A program made the position numbers and the translations under genes. A stretch of DNA of 64,000 nucleotides from contig JACEVL010000005.1 in NCBI GenBank assembly GCA_020284085.1, positions 122,501-186,500 on the forward strand, given 5' to 3'. This DNA is from Aporrectodea caliginosa (lineage: Eukaryota > Annelida > Clitellata > Crassiclitellata > Lumbricidae). This document shows, piece after piece, positions 42,806 to 56,200 of the stretch. The notes beneath the pieces were generated by a model. That model saw nothing but the letters and a program-made list of their open reading frames with translations. It was not told where the DNA came from and ran no database searches. Position 1 is the stretch's first letter, and each line of letters begins with the position of its first letter.

Positions 42806-45399
42806 ATAAGAAATTATCAACTTTTTGTATGGATATTCATATGATTTGAATGAATGGGTGAACGAATTAATAATTACCTTACCTGTTGCTGACGTTTTTT
42901 CCAGAATTCATGTGGGTTTGTAATTTTGGAAATTCTCGAGACGTTAGTAGTTTGTCCTGGTTTTATTGTGTTTTGAGAAAGTCTCTCTGCTGATCTTCTC
43001 ACAGTCTTTTCCGACTCGCTGCCGTTTACCTTTTGATGTCCTTTTGCATCTGTCTTTTTGTCTAACTGTCTGTCTTGTCTGTCTGTCTGTCTCTGCCATT
43101 GCATGAAGGGCTGGAACTGGTTCAGGCGGTTAGGGTTTAGTCATGTAAAAGGTGGTCGAGTGTATTGAGATCCAGTTTGATTGATCAAGTGATTTGTTGA
43201 TTGACTGACTGATTGAAGAATCTGATTGACAGACTACTTCAGTTTTCAATTGACTCATAGATCGATTGTCATGATGATTGTGGGTGTTGGTGTAGCAACT
43301 TCTGCTTGATGGTGCTGAAGATCTGCAGAGTACAGGCGTTAACAGTTTGACCAGAGCCAGCTCTGACTAATGTGGAGATGGAAGGCACTTTGTCCTTGAT
43401 CTTTCTTTTGCTCTATTCTCATTAGGTGGTGCTCGAGTGTTTTCACAAGCAAGCTGCCTTCGAATTTCTATCAGAGTGACAATGTTGATGGTATAGTGTG
43501 TTTCGTTGCGTTGATTGTTTCAGATGTTACTAATTCTGTACAGAAATTTTCCTCAATTGTAATCATGTTTTTAACGTTTGTCTGTATCAGTTTTTCTTTG
43601 ACGTTTGGATTATGTAATATGTACGTTTGAATTTTTCAGTGTATTTTTGATATTGCAAGTTGTCTATGATGCTGCTGTTTTCTATTTCTGTGTTTTGATG
43701 CTACTTAATTATGCGGCACGGGTTTAAAATGAAACATAGAAGTTTGTAGGTAACTGGTTAAAAATTTAACCAGTGTTTGTGAAGTAATCATTTTCCAACT
43801 GATCATAGAATTGGCACATAATCATAGTGCAGTTTTGTCATACATTTTTGTCTTAATCATGACACAGTTTTGTCCTATTCAAGTTATTTTGTCATCGTCC
43901 TAGCACAATTGCGGCAAAGCCGTGGTAAATTTTGCTCTGATCGGTGGGTAATTAGAGCCTGTTTCCAGTGGCCCTGAGAACGCTCTGACTGGTGCTTGTT
44001 TAAATTTGATTGCACCGAATAGCATTACATATACATTTTTTAACATATACAACTAGATCTATGCAAGCAGTTTTAAGGTTGAAATTCGTCGCACTTTGAA
44101 CTAAGTTTCACCTCGGTTTAGATTTTCTTGTACCGTAAACTTTACAATTGATTCAGAGTAATTTGAAAGTGTGAGCGTAGTATTGTCAACAACAGAGCAA
44201 TGGAGAGCACTGTTGGAGGGTCTCGACCTTCCAACAGACACGAGCATTGGCCTTGTGACACATGACAAATGGGTCACTCGACCCGTTTCGAAGGCCACAA
44301 AATGAGACATTATTGGTGTACCGTGTAAGAGCACTTGCGACGTAAATGTAACACATATGTTATGACCAACACTAATCCAACATTGCATTTCCCTGCATAA
44401 CCATAATTTTGGTTTGCATTGCTTTTCCATTCCAAGGTGGTAGGAGTGGGTTTCAATAATCGATGGCCCGGTTAACTTGCCTCTATGTGATTTAGGTACA
44501 TGTAATTAAATCTGCCTGTAATTAGTATGTGAGAAAGTAAGTAGCAAATAAGAACTATTAGCAAAGTATCCAACCCCTTGCAGAGCAGCTATGCACTAGC
44601 CTGACAAAAATGCCCCTTTTATGGGGATGATGAGTTGATAACCTGTATCTTCCCACTGGCTACAACCTTTTTCTCGTATTCGTGAGATGGCGCCTGCTTT
44701 ATATGTTGCATTTGTAAATGGACCACACATCCATCACTGTTATTAAATATATATTGAAACAACAAATTTAAACAGAGAAAAAGTAAACTGTTGGTCATCT
44801 GTGCACTAGTTATCTGGTCAGGCTCAGAATGACGGCTGATGTCTCGACAGGGGAATATCTTTCTCCCTTCGTGGCTATGAGGCTGCTTCTGAGTCGTTGC
44901 TGGAGCCATGCACTGCAAGTTGACCCTGTCAGGGCGCTATATAAACAACCAACTACATCCCATTACTTCTGTGAGGTTGGCGACTTTGGTTGATTAGTTC
45001 TTTCGTGTTGGCCATGGGTTCTGTGGTTTATTTTTATTCGTGTAGTATCATTTTTATCGGGCCATCGATGATTAAGTTGCAGACGAGTAAGCATGTTAAT
45101 CTCTCATCTCATCTTTTCTGTTTTACATACATCAGACATCTCGAGTGTGTAAACCCGGTTACAGTTTAACGATGTAACTTTGACTCGGGTGTAATGAATT
45201 TCATGTCTGTACCTGTTCCAGTGTTGCCTTTGCGTTGCACTTGGAACGTTGCTGTGGCATGCAACGAAGACCGTGTCTGGTTGTAGTTTCTGTAACCGGG
45301 TCTTATGCATGTGATTTTAGTATATTAAGCGAATCGTGCAGTGATTGTATTGGCTTAAGTTTCTTGACAAAGTTCCTAAATGTTTTTGCCTACTTTTGA

Positions 45400-45405
45400 A
45401 ATAAA
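45400..45405 (+). other. Candidate polyadenylation signal (SPTLC2)
   Basis: A canonical AATAAA near the end of the T/G-rich block. It lies shortly before the point where strand composition turns A/C-rich on the plus strand. Cleavage would be expected 10-30 bases further on. Confidence 0.4.
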
Positions 45406-45734
45406 TGAACACGTTGACGTTTGCAGCTGTAGTTTTTCTATGTTCCTCTGATACTTTTCATCCTTCAAGAATAGCCTGTTTAGATACTTATTGCTCACTG
45501 CAATAAGTTCACGTCTTCACATGGGAACTAACTGCCCATTTCTGCGTTAAACTGTGTGCATTACAAATTTTTTCATATTAATTCATACTGTAGTTGATCT
45601 GCTGTGCTACTGGTAGAATAGTCTGAATCATTTGCTACCCGACAGGAAATAAACCGCGCCTTTGTGACTGGACGTTGTATTTCACATAGTATGTATGCAC
45701 TTGGACGCCCCTTCAACATTTTTCACATAGTATG

Positions 45735-45880
45735 ACACTATCGGAGTTTCACGAGTGAGCAAGAAGGACTTGCCCAGGGTCCCCACGCGGCGGCTTGAGG
45801 TGGATTCGAACCCACAACCCTCCGGCTGCAAGGCACCGAATATACCACCGCACTTCATAATCTGTAACAGCGGCAGTTCG
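45735..45880 (-). mobile_element. tRNA-derived SINE copy
   Basis: Minus strand: GCCTTGCAGCCGGAGGGTTG, then GGGTTCGAATCCACC (a clean B box) and GGGACCCTGGGCAAGTCC. It is close to the 24556-24770 copy in both head and body. Confidence 0.75.
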
Positions 45881-46439
45881 AATATTGAAAACCTCCCACC
45901 AATGCCCGTACTCACAAGCCTTGACATTCGAGCTTCCCCTTTATACTCTGATCAAGTTACTTTTTCTAACCACGTTAAGACACCTGCTCAGATCTCTTTT
46001 ATAAAGCACATTCTAGGAACTATTCAAAAGCACTATGAAACATGGCTGTTCATCGTGCTTTTGGAGTTCCTAAAATGTGCTTTACAAAAGTCCAGATACA
46101 TACATAAAGGATGGCAACTCTAATCATTGCTGTTATGACACAGCTTTGTTAAACAGCAACCAAATCAAGTTTTTCAAATAAATTTCAACAATTCAAACGT
46201 CACGCGTTGTTCACAGAACGATCTTTCGCACAACTATTTATGTACAGAATATGTAATTTTCTGAGGTTACCAGAGACAAAGGCTGTACACACGACCTAAG
46301 AAGCAGGTTATTACACCGGTTCACAGTTAACAAGACCTGAAATGGATGAAGCATTTGCATTCACTGATCAAGGATTTCTTAACAAAGTAATCAAAGCGTT
46401 AGTATGCTCTCATGCTCCATTATATCTGCTCAACGGTCA

Positions 46440-46765
46440 CAGTTTCTGAACTTTTTCATATTTATAATAATAATGTAGCCTAAATACTACGTTAACGCAC
46501 AAAAACACAAACGCACAAATCTGTCTCCGAGTAAACTTCTGCAAATTTACCAACTCAACGATGTCTACAATGCTATTCCACAATCTACCATTTGACGATA
46601 CAGTTTAACAAACTCCTTCCAATACCCATGCTGAACTCTAAACATGGTGTTACCCATCACCGATTGATATGCCTGTGCTGGCTGGTATCTATATGTGCAA
46701 AAGCAGGCCAATGGTGACGATTGTTTCAGATGTCGAAATACTTGTAATGCTATGTCAGCTAACAA
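46440..46765 (-). pseudogene. LINE C-terminal fragment (relic)
   Basis: The minus strand reads W-N-T-M-F-R-V-Q-H-G-Y-W-K-E-F-V-K-L-Y and, after a stop or shift, IVDIVELVNLQKFTRRQI. The spacing parallels the fragment at 37866-38110. No intact domain. Confidence 0.4.
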
Positions 46766-48029
46766 CAGAGACTATGGCCCGCTAGGGGTTTTTTCCAATC
46801 ATTTCCGACATCTGATATGTAGAAACCTTTTAAAACAGATCTGGTTTAGTACAACAAAATTGTCTATTGTCTGGGTGAATAAAACGCTTAAATCACACAT
46901 GGATATGCAACTGTTAAGCCGAGGCAGGGTGTAAGTCAACTGCTCTGGCAGACACTACATGTTGCGTGGGCTACGTTTTTGGACGTCTCCTAACACGCTA
47001 ATACCAGAAAACCATTTTAAGCATTGAAGCTTGTTGATAAAGACTTTAGATGACTTTGAACCAAATGTAATCACCCTTATCAGCACTTTATCCGCCACTG
47101 CTAGCCGGATGAACAGCCGCAACGGCATAATTTTTGCATGTATCTGATGACAAATTACGAGTCATTCAAAATGTTTCTGTAACAGGTAAACAAATTTATG
47201 CTACGCCCTTCAAAAATCCTGTGCTTACTTACTTTCAGAAGAGTTTGCACTTTCTTCAAGTTAAGAGGAAGATTCCATTAAATAGGCTCGAAGCAAATAC
47301 AATTTTCAAAATTTCTATTTTCCCTAAATGGCAAGCCCAAAAACCTCCTACTTATCCGGGAGATTCCAATAAAGCAGCTCATAGCGAATACCCTTTTCAG
47401 AATTTCTCTCTTCCAAAAAAAGGTAAACCTCAAAAATGTAGCCCAAATACTAGAGGACAGTGGAAAGCAGAAGGCACCATCTTAATTCCACAACTATTGA
47501 CGGCAGATGTCGTCCAAGCCCAGCAGATGACACTTGAAAAAGCACATGGTAAGCATGTCCAAGGCACGTACTGTATCAAGCAATGTAATGTAACTAATTT
47601 AATGAGAACATTGTCCAACTATTCTCACATAATTGTAACATTAATGTGCGATGACACTCCACAGTGAAACGCCAGCAAAAGCCAAATTGTAACAAGAACG
47701 GCAACAGAACAGGAGCTTATCACTATCAACATGCAGGTTAATACAGAACAGTTCAACAACAATAGTTAACTATGCTCGCTTCACCCATTATTTAATGATA
47801 ATAGTAATAATAATGAATATTAAAAACAAACTGCATTGTTAGTGGTTATTATTATTTTGAAAAACAATAGCATCCTAAATTCTTTTTCATTCCTGAGAGA
47901 TCAATTCTAATTCGAGACATACTGAATCTATTATAAGTAATAATTTTTCTATATAAAATTAATAATAATAATTTAATATTAAAAACAGGGTGCAATAATA
48001 AATCTGTGGCATAAAAAAAACAGAGGTTA

Positions 48030-48310
48030 ACGTCAGTGGCATCACTTCAAATTTTGGGTCCCTGCAGATTTATGAAATGGTTGCTCTTAGGCCTGTTGTT
48101 TTTTATATTTAAGATAAATGATAATAAAAAATTAATATTAATAATAGAAGACCATAATTGCATTTTCAATCTGTGGGTTACAAAGGTTAACGTCAGTGGC
48201 ATAACTAAGGCAGCAAAGACCTATGCTGTCACAAAACACCCCTAAACTCATTCTCTAGTGGCATAACTCAAATTTTAGGCCCCTGCAGATTTCTCAAATG
48301 GGCGCTCTGG
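48030..48310. repeat. Repeated CAGTGGCATAACT segments (DNA-transposon relics?)
   Basis: AGGTTAACGTCAGTGGCAT occurs at about 48024 and 48184, and a third copy, TAGTGGCATAACTCAAATTT, near 48256. Copies one and three share CCCTGCAGATTT. CAGTGGC is like the hAT end at 2036, but no duplication was found. Confidence 0.45.
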
Positions 48311-51084
48311 GGCCGGTCGCACTTATCAGGCTCTAATCGAGTCTCCCCCTTCACATTCTGGCTTGGTAGCCTCGCAGTTGCGGACAACTAGTTACGCACT
48401 GATGAACGTAAGACCTCAAAAGACATCCAGTGAACCATCAGAACAAGAACCCCGTTGCAAGACGAAACAAATAAGCCAATTTCTCAATCACAGTTAAGTT
48501 CAACGATTACCGGTACTATTAGAGGATGATCATAAAATCCTCTACAATCTGCTATCCTCAGTTCCCTATCCCATTCCTCTCCTCCCTTCCTCTTCATTCA
48601 AAAAGATGGACACATTTAATTGTGCTGCACATAAATAATTATGTCCAGATACAGATATCTATATATATCTTACATAATGTCTATGTGCATGTTATCGGTA
48701 GATAAGACTTTGATTAATCAAATGAAGGTCAACACACAAACGCAACAACAAATTCAAGAATTAGATGTGTTGATTTAAAGGCCTTTTCTCATGATCATAA
48801 CTAAACTGGGAAACAAATAATAATAACAAAATTACAGCATTATAACTTTAAAAAAATAAATAATAAAAAGTTGTTAGGGATCATAATCTACTTCTAGTAG
48901 AAATAATAATAAATTATCATTATAATAAAAAAATTGTTGTAATTACAAATACAAAAATAAGTGACCAAGTAATAAGTTATAAATAAATACCTACAATAAT
49001 GATGGTAAATAACAAAATAATAATAGTTAATACTACAAGATAACAGTTAATAATGAATAACTAATATAATTAATCAGCAGACAAATTTAAATTAAGGCCA
49101 TGAAGATGAAACTTTCCAAAAGAGGGAGGGAAACAGGGTTTTGAACCTCAGACCTTACAACGTACATGACGTCGATTTGTCTCCGCACTAACTCTAAATT
49201 TGTGCAGGCAGATATTGCCGCTACACAAATAAAACCATATTGCACAGATTACATGCTTTACACAGAAATAGCTGGTACTATTTACAGCTTCACAGGAATT
49301 CTGTACAAGTGGTTAAGTACCTTTTGAAGAAACAAAACAAACAGAGGTATTAGTTTCAGCTCTGGAGGAAGGGCAGAGAAAATACTCGTTGCACCTCTAC
49401 CAAATGCGATCAAATTTAAATATGCAAAGTATTCGTCTCACTTCTTCGAGTTCTTGTGGAACACTGGAATCGCCTTTAAATATAAGGCTGCCTTTGACAC
49501 ATCGCTGTAACGAACAAGGTAAGAATAGGTAATACCCTTTAATATAAGCCTCTACAGAAAATCCTCAGAAGCACAAAGGTCAATAAAGGTAAGAGACTTG
49601 CTTAGAAATCTCCGTGGAAACTCCTCAGAAACATTGCCCAGGATCATATAACCAAAGAAAAGCAATCCTATGACAGAACACCGTTTTGACCACACCATTG
49701 GCGATGATAAATAATCATTTACCATCCTTTACCAGCGCCAAATGGTATGGTATGCCATAGATGGTCACCAATCCATGTAATAACCCGACTCACTTTTGCT
49801 TAAATTCACTGCACCTTTCAGTGTTGTAGGGGCTGGATAACGAGAAGAATGGCAACGCTGGAAGTACGAACCGGCCTGACAAAAATGATCAGTGTTGTAT
49901 CAACAAACCATGTGGCAACAAATTAATCTTGCAAAGCAGAAAAAATATAGTTCTTTCAGTTGGACTATATCTGTAAGCGCTTGAAAATCAATCATTCTGT
50001 TTTGATTGTGGTTTCACATTGTCAGGTCAGGCCATCTCTGAGGAATTTCTCAGCGCATGGCCCTATATAAGTTGGCGATTGTAAAAACAATCAGAATTCA
50101 TGCTTTTAAGACAGTGTGTACCGGTATTCACTGCAAACGTTTAACAATTTCGACCCATAATCACCACACAGCAAAACAACTCATATACCACAAATACCGA
50201 TTTCAAATCCAGTGATTTAAAAGTCTTCGAATCGACTTCAGTGAAACCTGAATCATTTTCGAGATACAGTAAACATTTGCATTTCCACGTATTTACAGCG
50301 AATTACGTCAGGAGAACGCCTGTTTACACAACAGTTCTTACAGCACCTACAACAACACAGTTAACAAGTCCATTTCGTCTTGAAGCAAGCGGCTAATTCA
50401 CCGGACTCAACAAACTCCAACATCTTTCTAATCATAACAGTTATGTATACATTTAGTATAACATGATCAAACATGCGTTATAACAGTCATGCGCTTATCG
50501 TAACATGGCCATGCATGCACTATAACATGGTTAAATATACATTACAATGTTATACATTAATATAACACCGTCATATAAGCATTATCGCATCATTCTTTAT
50601 ATGCTGTAACACCTTCTCACATAACACCAATAACAAATTTACCGGGCAAGTGCATAACACCATGTGAACAACTCTCGTGCTCTTATATATATAAAACATT
50701 AAACTGCAAAGCTATCAAAAGTTTCACAAACCCAGGAACGCATGACTAAAAGTCCCGATAAAGATTCAAGCATTCAGACTCGTCTTTTACAAAACGTGTT
50801 GTTGCTGTACATCGGACTATGGCACAACAGTTGCCTTTCTGCTGAACACAGTTTCATGTAAAGTAAATGTAATGGAGCCTTTATGTAGCACTACTTTAAA
50901 AATCACGATTCAGTGCAATTATAAGCAAGAAACTGCTCTCATAAAATAAACAGGCAGAACTGGGTTTAACATATAATGGTAAGATATGATAATGTAAACC
51001 AAAGTGGGCTACACCAATGTAAGCTATATAAGGTAAGGTAATTCTAAGGTAAGGCACTAAATTTAACACTTGAATATCACCCTC

Positions 51085-51140
51085 TAAAAGAGGTGGCAAG
51101 GTGGCCAAGCTTTTAACTGCTGTGTATTGGTTCGAATCTT
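51085..51140 (+). repeat. tRNA-like SINE relic
   Basis: AGGTGGCAAGGTGGCCAAGC (A-box-like) and TTGGTTCGAATCTTC (B-box-like). No convincing cloverleaf. Confidence 0.4.
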
Positions 51141-52084
51141 CAGTCCATTATATTTGATCAACACAGACTCCATTGTCAAACTGTGTGTGTGCGTTTCCTT
51201 AAATCCAACATGCCTTTCCAAAGTCTCTACATCAGAAGTGATCGAGACACAAAGCTCCTAAGATAAAGCAGGAGCACAGCCTGCAATACAATTACCTACA
51301 CGCATCAAAGTCTTAAACTCAGTGCGCCTTTGCATAGGGAACACTGCAGTTCTTCCCACATGAACCGGGATATATGACAAAATCTAGGTATAAAGCCGCA
51401 GCATTCAAAGTTGAAATAAGGAGAAATATAGGAGTAATGTACATCAAGATGTTAATTTAGTAATAATAACATAATTCTAGAACAAAGCACATGTGCACAG
51501 TCCATAGGGATTACATATACCTCAGGTAGCAATAAAACAACAGCATTAACAACAAAAATAATAATTCAGAGGAAGACAAGCGACTGCAAGGACCTACCGG
51601 TATATAATATTTTGGGATGAATGGACCAATCAACATATTACAATAATCTCTCAAAGGATAAAACCTCAGATAAAATTTAAAAAAACATCATGATTAGATT
51701 ACAACAACAAGTAAAACAAGCCTTTACCATGTTGCCTTCTGTGATGTTAAATTAGATGAGAGTAGATGGTAGATTAAGATCATCACGAATGTTTCGTCCC
51801 TGATGTGTCTTTTGGATGCCCCCATATCAATGTTTACACAAACCTTCCTTACTTAATGCTGCCATACTTAACACACATAACAATGACAACAGATACTTGA
51901 TTGACAGTAGAACTTGCTAATACTAGCTTTTAAATAAATTGGGACTGTCCATACAAGCCACCTATTGCAGCGAGAGCAAGTGCTGTGCTAAAGCAAGTCT
52001 GCATCATATAAAGCGAAATTAAATCTGAAAACCAAGTTCAGATTGCATTATAGCAGAGTGCATGCATTGCAATGCCATAAACAG

Positions 52085-52360
52085 ATCTCGAGTATATATA
52101 CATATATACAACAATTATATATATATATATATATATGCTAGTGCACACACACACATATATAGATATATATGGTGCATGCATACGCTTACTTAATACTTAG
52201 TAAGTACCAAGTATATATACATATATGGCATATATAGGCATAGTGTGCTCATATATATCTAAATATATGAGATATTTTTATATGTGTTTATGTGCAAACA
52301 TATACATACTTGTATATATGCAGCATGCACCTGTGTATATGTAATGAATATATATGGTAC
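52085..52360. repeat. TATATA/CATATA simple-repeat region
   Basis: Impure AT and ATACAT repeats with an ACACACACA run near 52146. Non-coding. Confidence 0.8.
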
Positions 52361-52779
52361 ACATCTACACACTTTCATAAAATTTGAATCTGAATAATAA
52401 ATTAGACCAAGTTAGCGTATTTACAAATCAAAATGTGGCACATCAGCACAAATGGTGTGTGTTGGGTAACAAGATTTCAAACTGGACGTTTTGTCAAATG
52501 GTCAGCGTCACATATTCAGAACCGGGTTGAAAAAGGGAGTGCAGCAGTCATTGCACGATTACATAAGATGGTCTTTACACCTCCCAGCTGGTGGCACTTC
52601 CAAACATGCCAGCAGATTTGATGAATTTTCAACGATAATCCCTTAAATTCCAGCGTCTGATCATCAGCCACGTTCTGACCAGCTGAACATTGTCAACAGA
52701 TGGCCGCAAAACAAGTTTCATGCCACGTAACTACGATATCCGCAACAACAGTTTAACAGTTTGGTCGTCTGTGGCTATG

Positions 52780-53075
52780 ATCAATGATCAAAGCCAATGA
52801 TCAAAGCCAATGATCAGCACCAATGATCAAAGCCACATAGGGGATTTCCAAGTTTGGTCATATGCCACGAACGTCAGTTCCGCCAGTGATCAAGGCCATG
52901 ATGGGCTTTCAAGTTCAGTCATCCGCAAAGAACGTCTGTTCCACCAGTAACTGAGGCAAACACGGGCTCTCCAGATCGGTCATCCACGGCGACTCCTGTT
53001 CCATCAATGACCGAAGCCAAACTGCGGATTTCTTAATTCAGTCATAACGACAATCGAAAGACCACGAACAACATA
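52780..53075 (-). repeat. Degenerate 60-65 bp tandem repeat next to the receptor stop
   Basis: Three or four units share GGTCAT-CC(A/G)-C-(A)-ACG, CTGTTCC and CCAGTGA/ATGACC words. AATGATCAAAGCC repeats precede them. In the receptor mRNA this would be the first part of the 3' UTR. Confidence 0.6.
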
Positions 53076-53095
53076 TCCAGATGCCGGCAATGGAT

Positions 53096-53274
53096 TTAGT
53101 CATCCATGGCAATAAACGACTCCTTGAAAAGCTGCGGGACCTCAAGGTTCGCATACTTCTGCGACTGGCTGAGCAGAGCACCGACTGCCTGCTGATGGAT
53201 GTGGTTTGTGTCGACCATGTAACGCAAGCACATCAGGATCTGACCGTTACGATCACACACCTGGCCGAACTTCC
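53096..53274 (-). CDS. Nuclear receptor exon g: LBD helices 10-12, AF-2 and stop
   Basis: Acceptor CTTTCTAG; stop TAA at 53096-53098. It encodes [36 protein letters not shown] and IAMDD. LFKESF fits the hydrophobic-hydrophobic-x-Glu-x-hydrophobic pattern of the activation helix, so the receptor is probably transcriptionally competent. Confidence 0.92.
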
Positions 53275-56200
53275 CTAGAAAGAGCCACAAAAAAATGACA
53301 ATGTAGGATTTATAGAGTACAATAAGTAAAGGTGATACAAGGTAAGGTACATACAAGGAGGTAAGATTTTAGGTAAAGCGCAGAAATAAAATGTAACGAA
53401 CGATACCAGATGGTAACTAAAAGGTAAGGTAAACAACAGTAAGATAAAACAAGCTACTAAATAGTAAGGCAAGTGAAGGTACAGTATGTAATGTATGATA
53501 ACGTACAATCTGCTTAAATAAGTGAAGGTAATTTATCAAATCAAATCAAATCAATTTATTGTTCCCAGAAACAAAACAAAATGAACAACATGAAACTACA
53601 GCAAATAAAATTTCACATAGTGCAGATTATTACAGAAGTTTATCTATGAAGAGATGGTATGAGGGAGCAAAGGGCACACCCGAAGGGACAAGTCCCGCTG
53701 AATATGGGCCTAATTGCATTAGCTGTGTAGCAAAACTTGCATGTTATTTTTCGAGAACTAAATGGATGGCAGGGGAATTCCATCCCTACTCAACTAAATC
53801 AAGAAAATGAAACAAAAACAGGAAGAACCAAAAATTAAATTAAACTAACAAAACTAAGCTCCGTCATGAAAACATAAAAACAACAAGGCACTGCCAAGTC
53901 AGAGAACATTCAGTATAACAAGCATTACAACCGTATAATTGTATCAGGCAGTACACTTTAAATTGGATAACGGGCAATCAATAGAAAGGTAACATAATAT
54001 GAGGTTAGGTAAGTGAAGATAATCTGAGGTAAGCAAAGGTACAGTAACAGAGGGTAAGGTTTATGATACTACTGCTAAAAAGTGAAGATTATGGAATAGA
54101 AGGTAAGGTGAAAGTAGGTAATATAAGATAAGGTAAACATAGATGTAATCCTACTCTTTATGTATTCTTCGAGGGCATCTAGCAACAGTTCTTTGTACAC
54201 CAGTTTGTTTCCTGCAAAAATAACAAGTTTACTTTACAAAGTCAATTTAAGATGAACTTTTTCTAAAGAATCGGAATCGTAAATAATTACTTGACCCGTG
54301 GCTTGCGTCACCCTGCTTCATGCCAATTCAAAGAACCTCTCACTCTGCATTGCCTCTCTATCAAATCTTCTACATTTCTTCTCTTTAAACTGTCATTAGC
54401 CCACATCTCATCCGTCTTCACAGCTCAGATCCTCACAGGCCCAAATCATTCTACCAATTCGTCCCTCTGCATTTGTGCCCGTTGTTCCACATATATACTT
54501 GATACTTGGATGCAGTATTACACCTGTGGCTTGACCGGTGATTTTGTACACTCTTAACATGCCTCATATACCTTACACTATCCTACCATATCTCAACTTA
54601 CCATACCTCCTTCATCATCGCCTGTGGCACGCTACTCTCAGAAGAATTGTCATTTCCACGACATGCAGCTAGCTATCTCTATCATGGGCTCGTCTCCAGG
54701 CAATGTGAAACCTAAAGTTCAATGCCTTGCCTTATTCCAAACAAGGCATGACAAGCAAACTGTACACTACTATATCTTGCTTTACCATACCTACTTACCT
54801 AACCTTCTCTTACCTTATTCTGGCCTGCATAACCTCACCTCATCTTATCCTATCTGAAGCACTTCAGTTTACTTCAACCCGCTCACCCGAGTCCATGAGA
54901 TGGAGGGCGCAGAGGAAAGTGATTTCCGTTTCGTCAAGGGCCAGCTCCTGGACAATCTGTCCCATGTGGTGGAGCGCCGGAAGCAGCAGCTGGAACGGCT
55001 CGAACTTCTTCAGGATGTGGCACATCTCCTCAGGCGAGTACATGAAGTAGCAGAAGCGCTGGTTTTCCATGTCGTAGATAAGTGAAAGAATGGTCACAAC
55101 AATTGGAAACATGCTGCTCTGGACCATGTGGATCTGCTCCGATATGGGAAACTTACGGAAACCTGGCAGAAGCGAAGCATAACTGGCATTTTACAATGGC
55201 TCATTTGTTAGGCAAAAAAAAATAATGGTGTGTTTCCGGTAACAGAGTTAAAAAAAACTGGGTAGGTAGGTAGGAAAATAATTTTATTTTGGTAAAATAA
55301 TTTTATGCAGTGATTTCCCAAAATTATGCCACTGCCCATTTATGCACAGCGGTACATGCTGTACCAAAGTATATATTTTCTATGTGAGTATTAAAAATGC
55401 CTTTTTGCAGAATGTACCTACAAACTGCTGTAGAAAACAATCTTATTATTTCATTTTTGCTGACATCGTTTTTCTTGCAAGGTGAAATGGAAGGGGCAGG
55501 GGTGGGGAAGGAATTATGGATTATGTACATTAAACAATAAACGTGTAGCAGACAATGGCTCTTTAGGAAATATGCATGGGTGGTAACATGAGAAAATCGA
55601 TGACTTTTCGGTGTCTGTTATCTCCTCAACATCATACATGTGTGTAAATTGTCCATGGGAAACATTGAGCCCATTTATTGTTATAATATTATTAACGCTG
55701 CATAGAAAGAAATATGGTTCCTAACGTCGTCTGCTAAGGAAACTGCTTGTTACGTAGATTGGATGCTATGAAGACTGGTTGTTAAGGAGACTAGTTGCTA
55801 ATGAAGGCAGTTGCTAAGCAGGACAGTTTCTAAGGATAACTGTTGCTAAGGAAGGCGGTTGCTAAAGGGGCCAAGTCTGACTTTGAAACTGGTTGCTAAT
55901 GAGGCTGACATAGAGGCTGCTTGCTACAAAGCTTGGTTGCTAAGAAGGCTGTTTGCTACGAAAGTAGAATGCTACGGAGGTTGTTAAGTAGGCTGATTGC
56001 TATTAAGAGGCTTTACTTTTATAATGGCACGTACGATAATAGGTATTTCTGATACAATGAATATGGGGGTCAGATTTGTGAAATAACCCTGTCAAATTAC
56101 CCTGAGAAAATCCACCACTTTCGAGTCTATTACCTCCCTCTCCCAAACTCCACACTTTAGCCCTTTTATTGCTGTAATTTACGGCACCATTCTTTCCATT

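Larger units (their letters stand above)
38552..45420 (+). other. Likely long SPTLC2 3' UTR
   Basis: The 6.9 kb after the stop is strikingly T- and G-rich on the plus strand, has no coding frame of note and few of the repeats that crowd the introns. A canonical AATAAA lies at 45400-45405, in TTTTGAAATAAATG, followed by TG-rich sequence. A SINE/LINE tail with GCTATATAAATAC and TGAA repeats is at 40150-40235, a hairpin at 39532-39567 and an approximately 18-bp TTAATCATGTGAAAT degenerate repeat at 40490-40650. The UTR extent is inference; earlier polyadenylation is possible. Confidence 0.45.
45421..53095 (-). other. Gene-free block, probable 3' flank/UTR of the receptor gene
   Basis: From about 46.1 kb the plus strand is A/C-rich, that is T/G-rich in the sense of the minus-strand receptor, mirroring the SPTLC2 3' region. 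It includes a SINE (45735), a LINE relic (46440), a three-copy GTGGCATAACT repeat (48030-48310), AAT-rich stretches (47780-49080), a degenerate AACATGGTCATGCAT repeat (50430-50640), a tRNA-like segment (51085), AT repeats (52090-52360) and a 60-bp repeat next to the stop (52780-53060). An unassigned 177-codon plus-strand frame at 47134-47667 matches no family I know and is doubtful. Confidence 0.4.

Noticed and set aside
47134..47667. 177-codon plus-strand open frame
   Set aside because: Longest frame outside the two genes, but no recognisable motif, Lys/Gln/Asn-heavy composition expected of A/C-rich DNA, and it lies antisense to the presumed receptor 3' region. Not called as a gene.
52085..52360. 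CRISPR-like or regularly spaced array
   Set aside because: Only an impure AT/ACAT simple repeat; spacing is irregular and the DNA is animal.
53559..53810. 83-codon plus-strand frame with possible short gene
   Set aside because: It lies in a retroposon-like insertion within a receptor intron and shows no domain.
54727..55085. Plus-strand open frames over 54.7-55.1 kb
   Set aside because: Shadow of receptor exon e plus the CCTTACC repeat.
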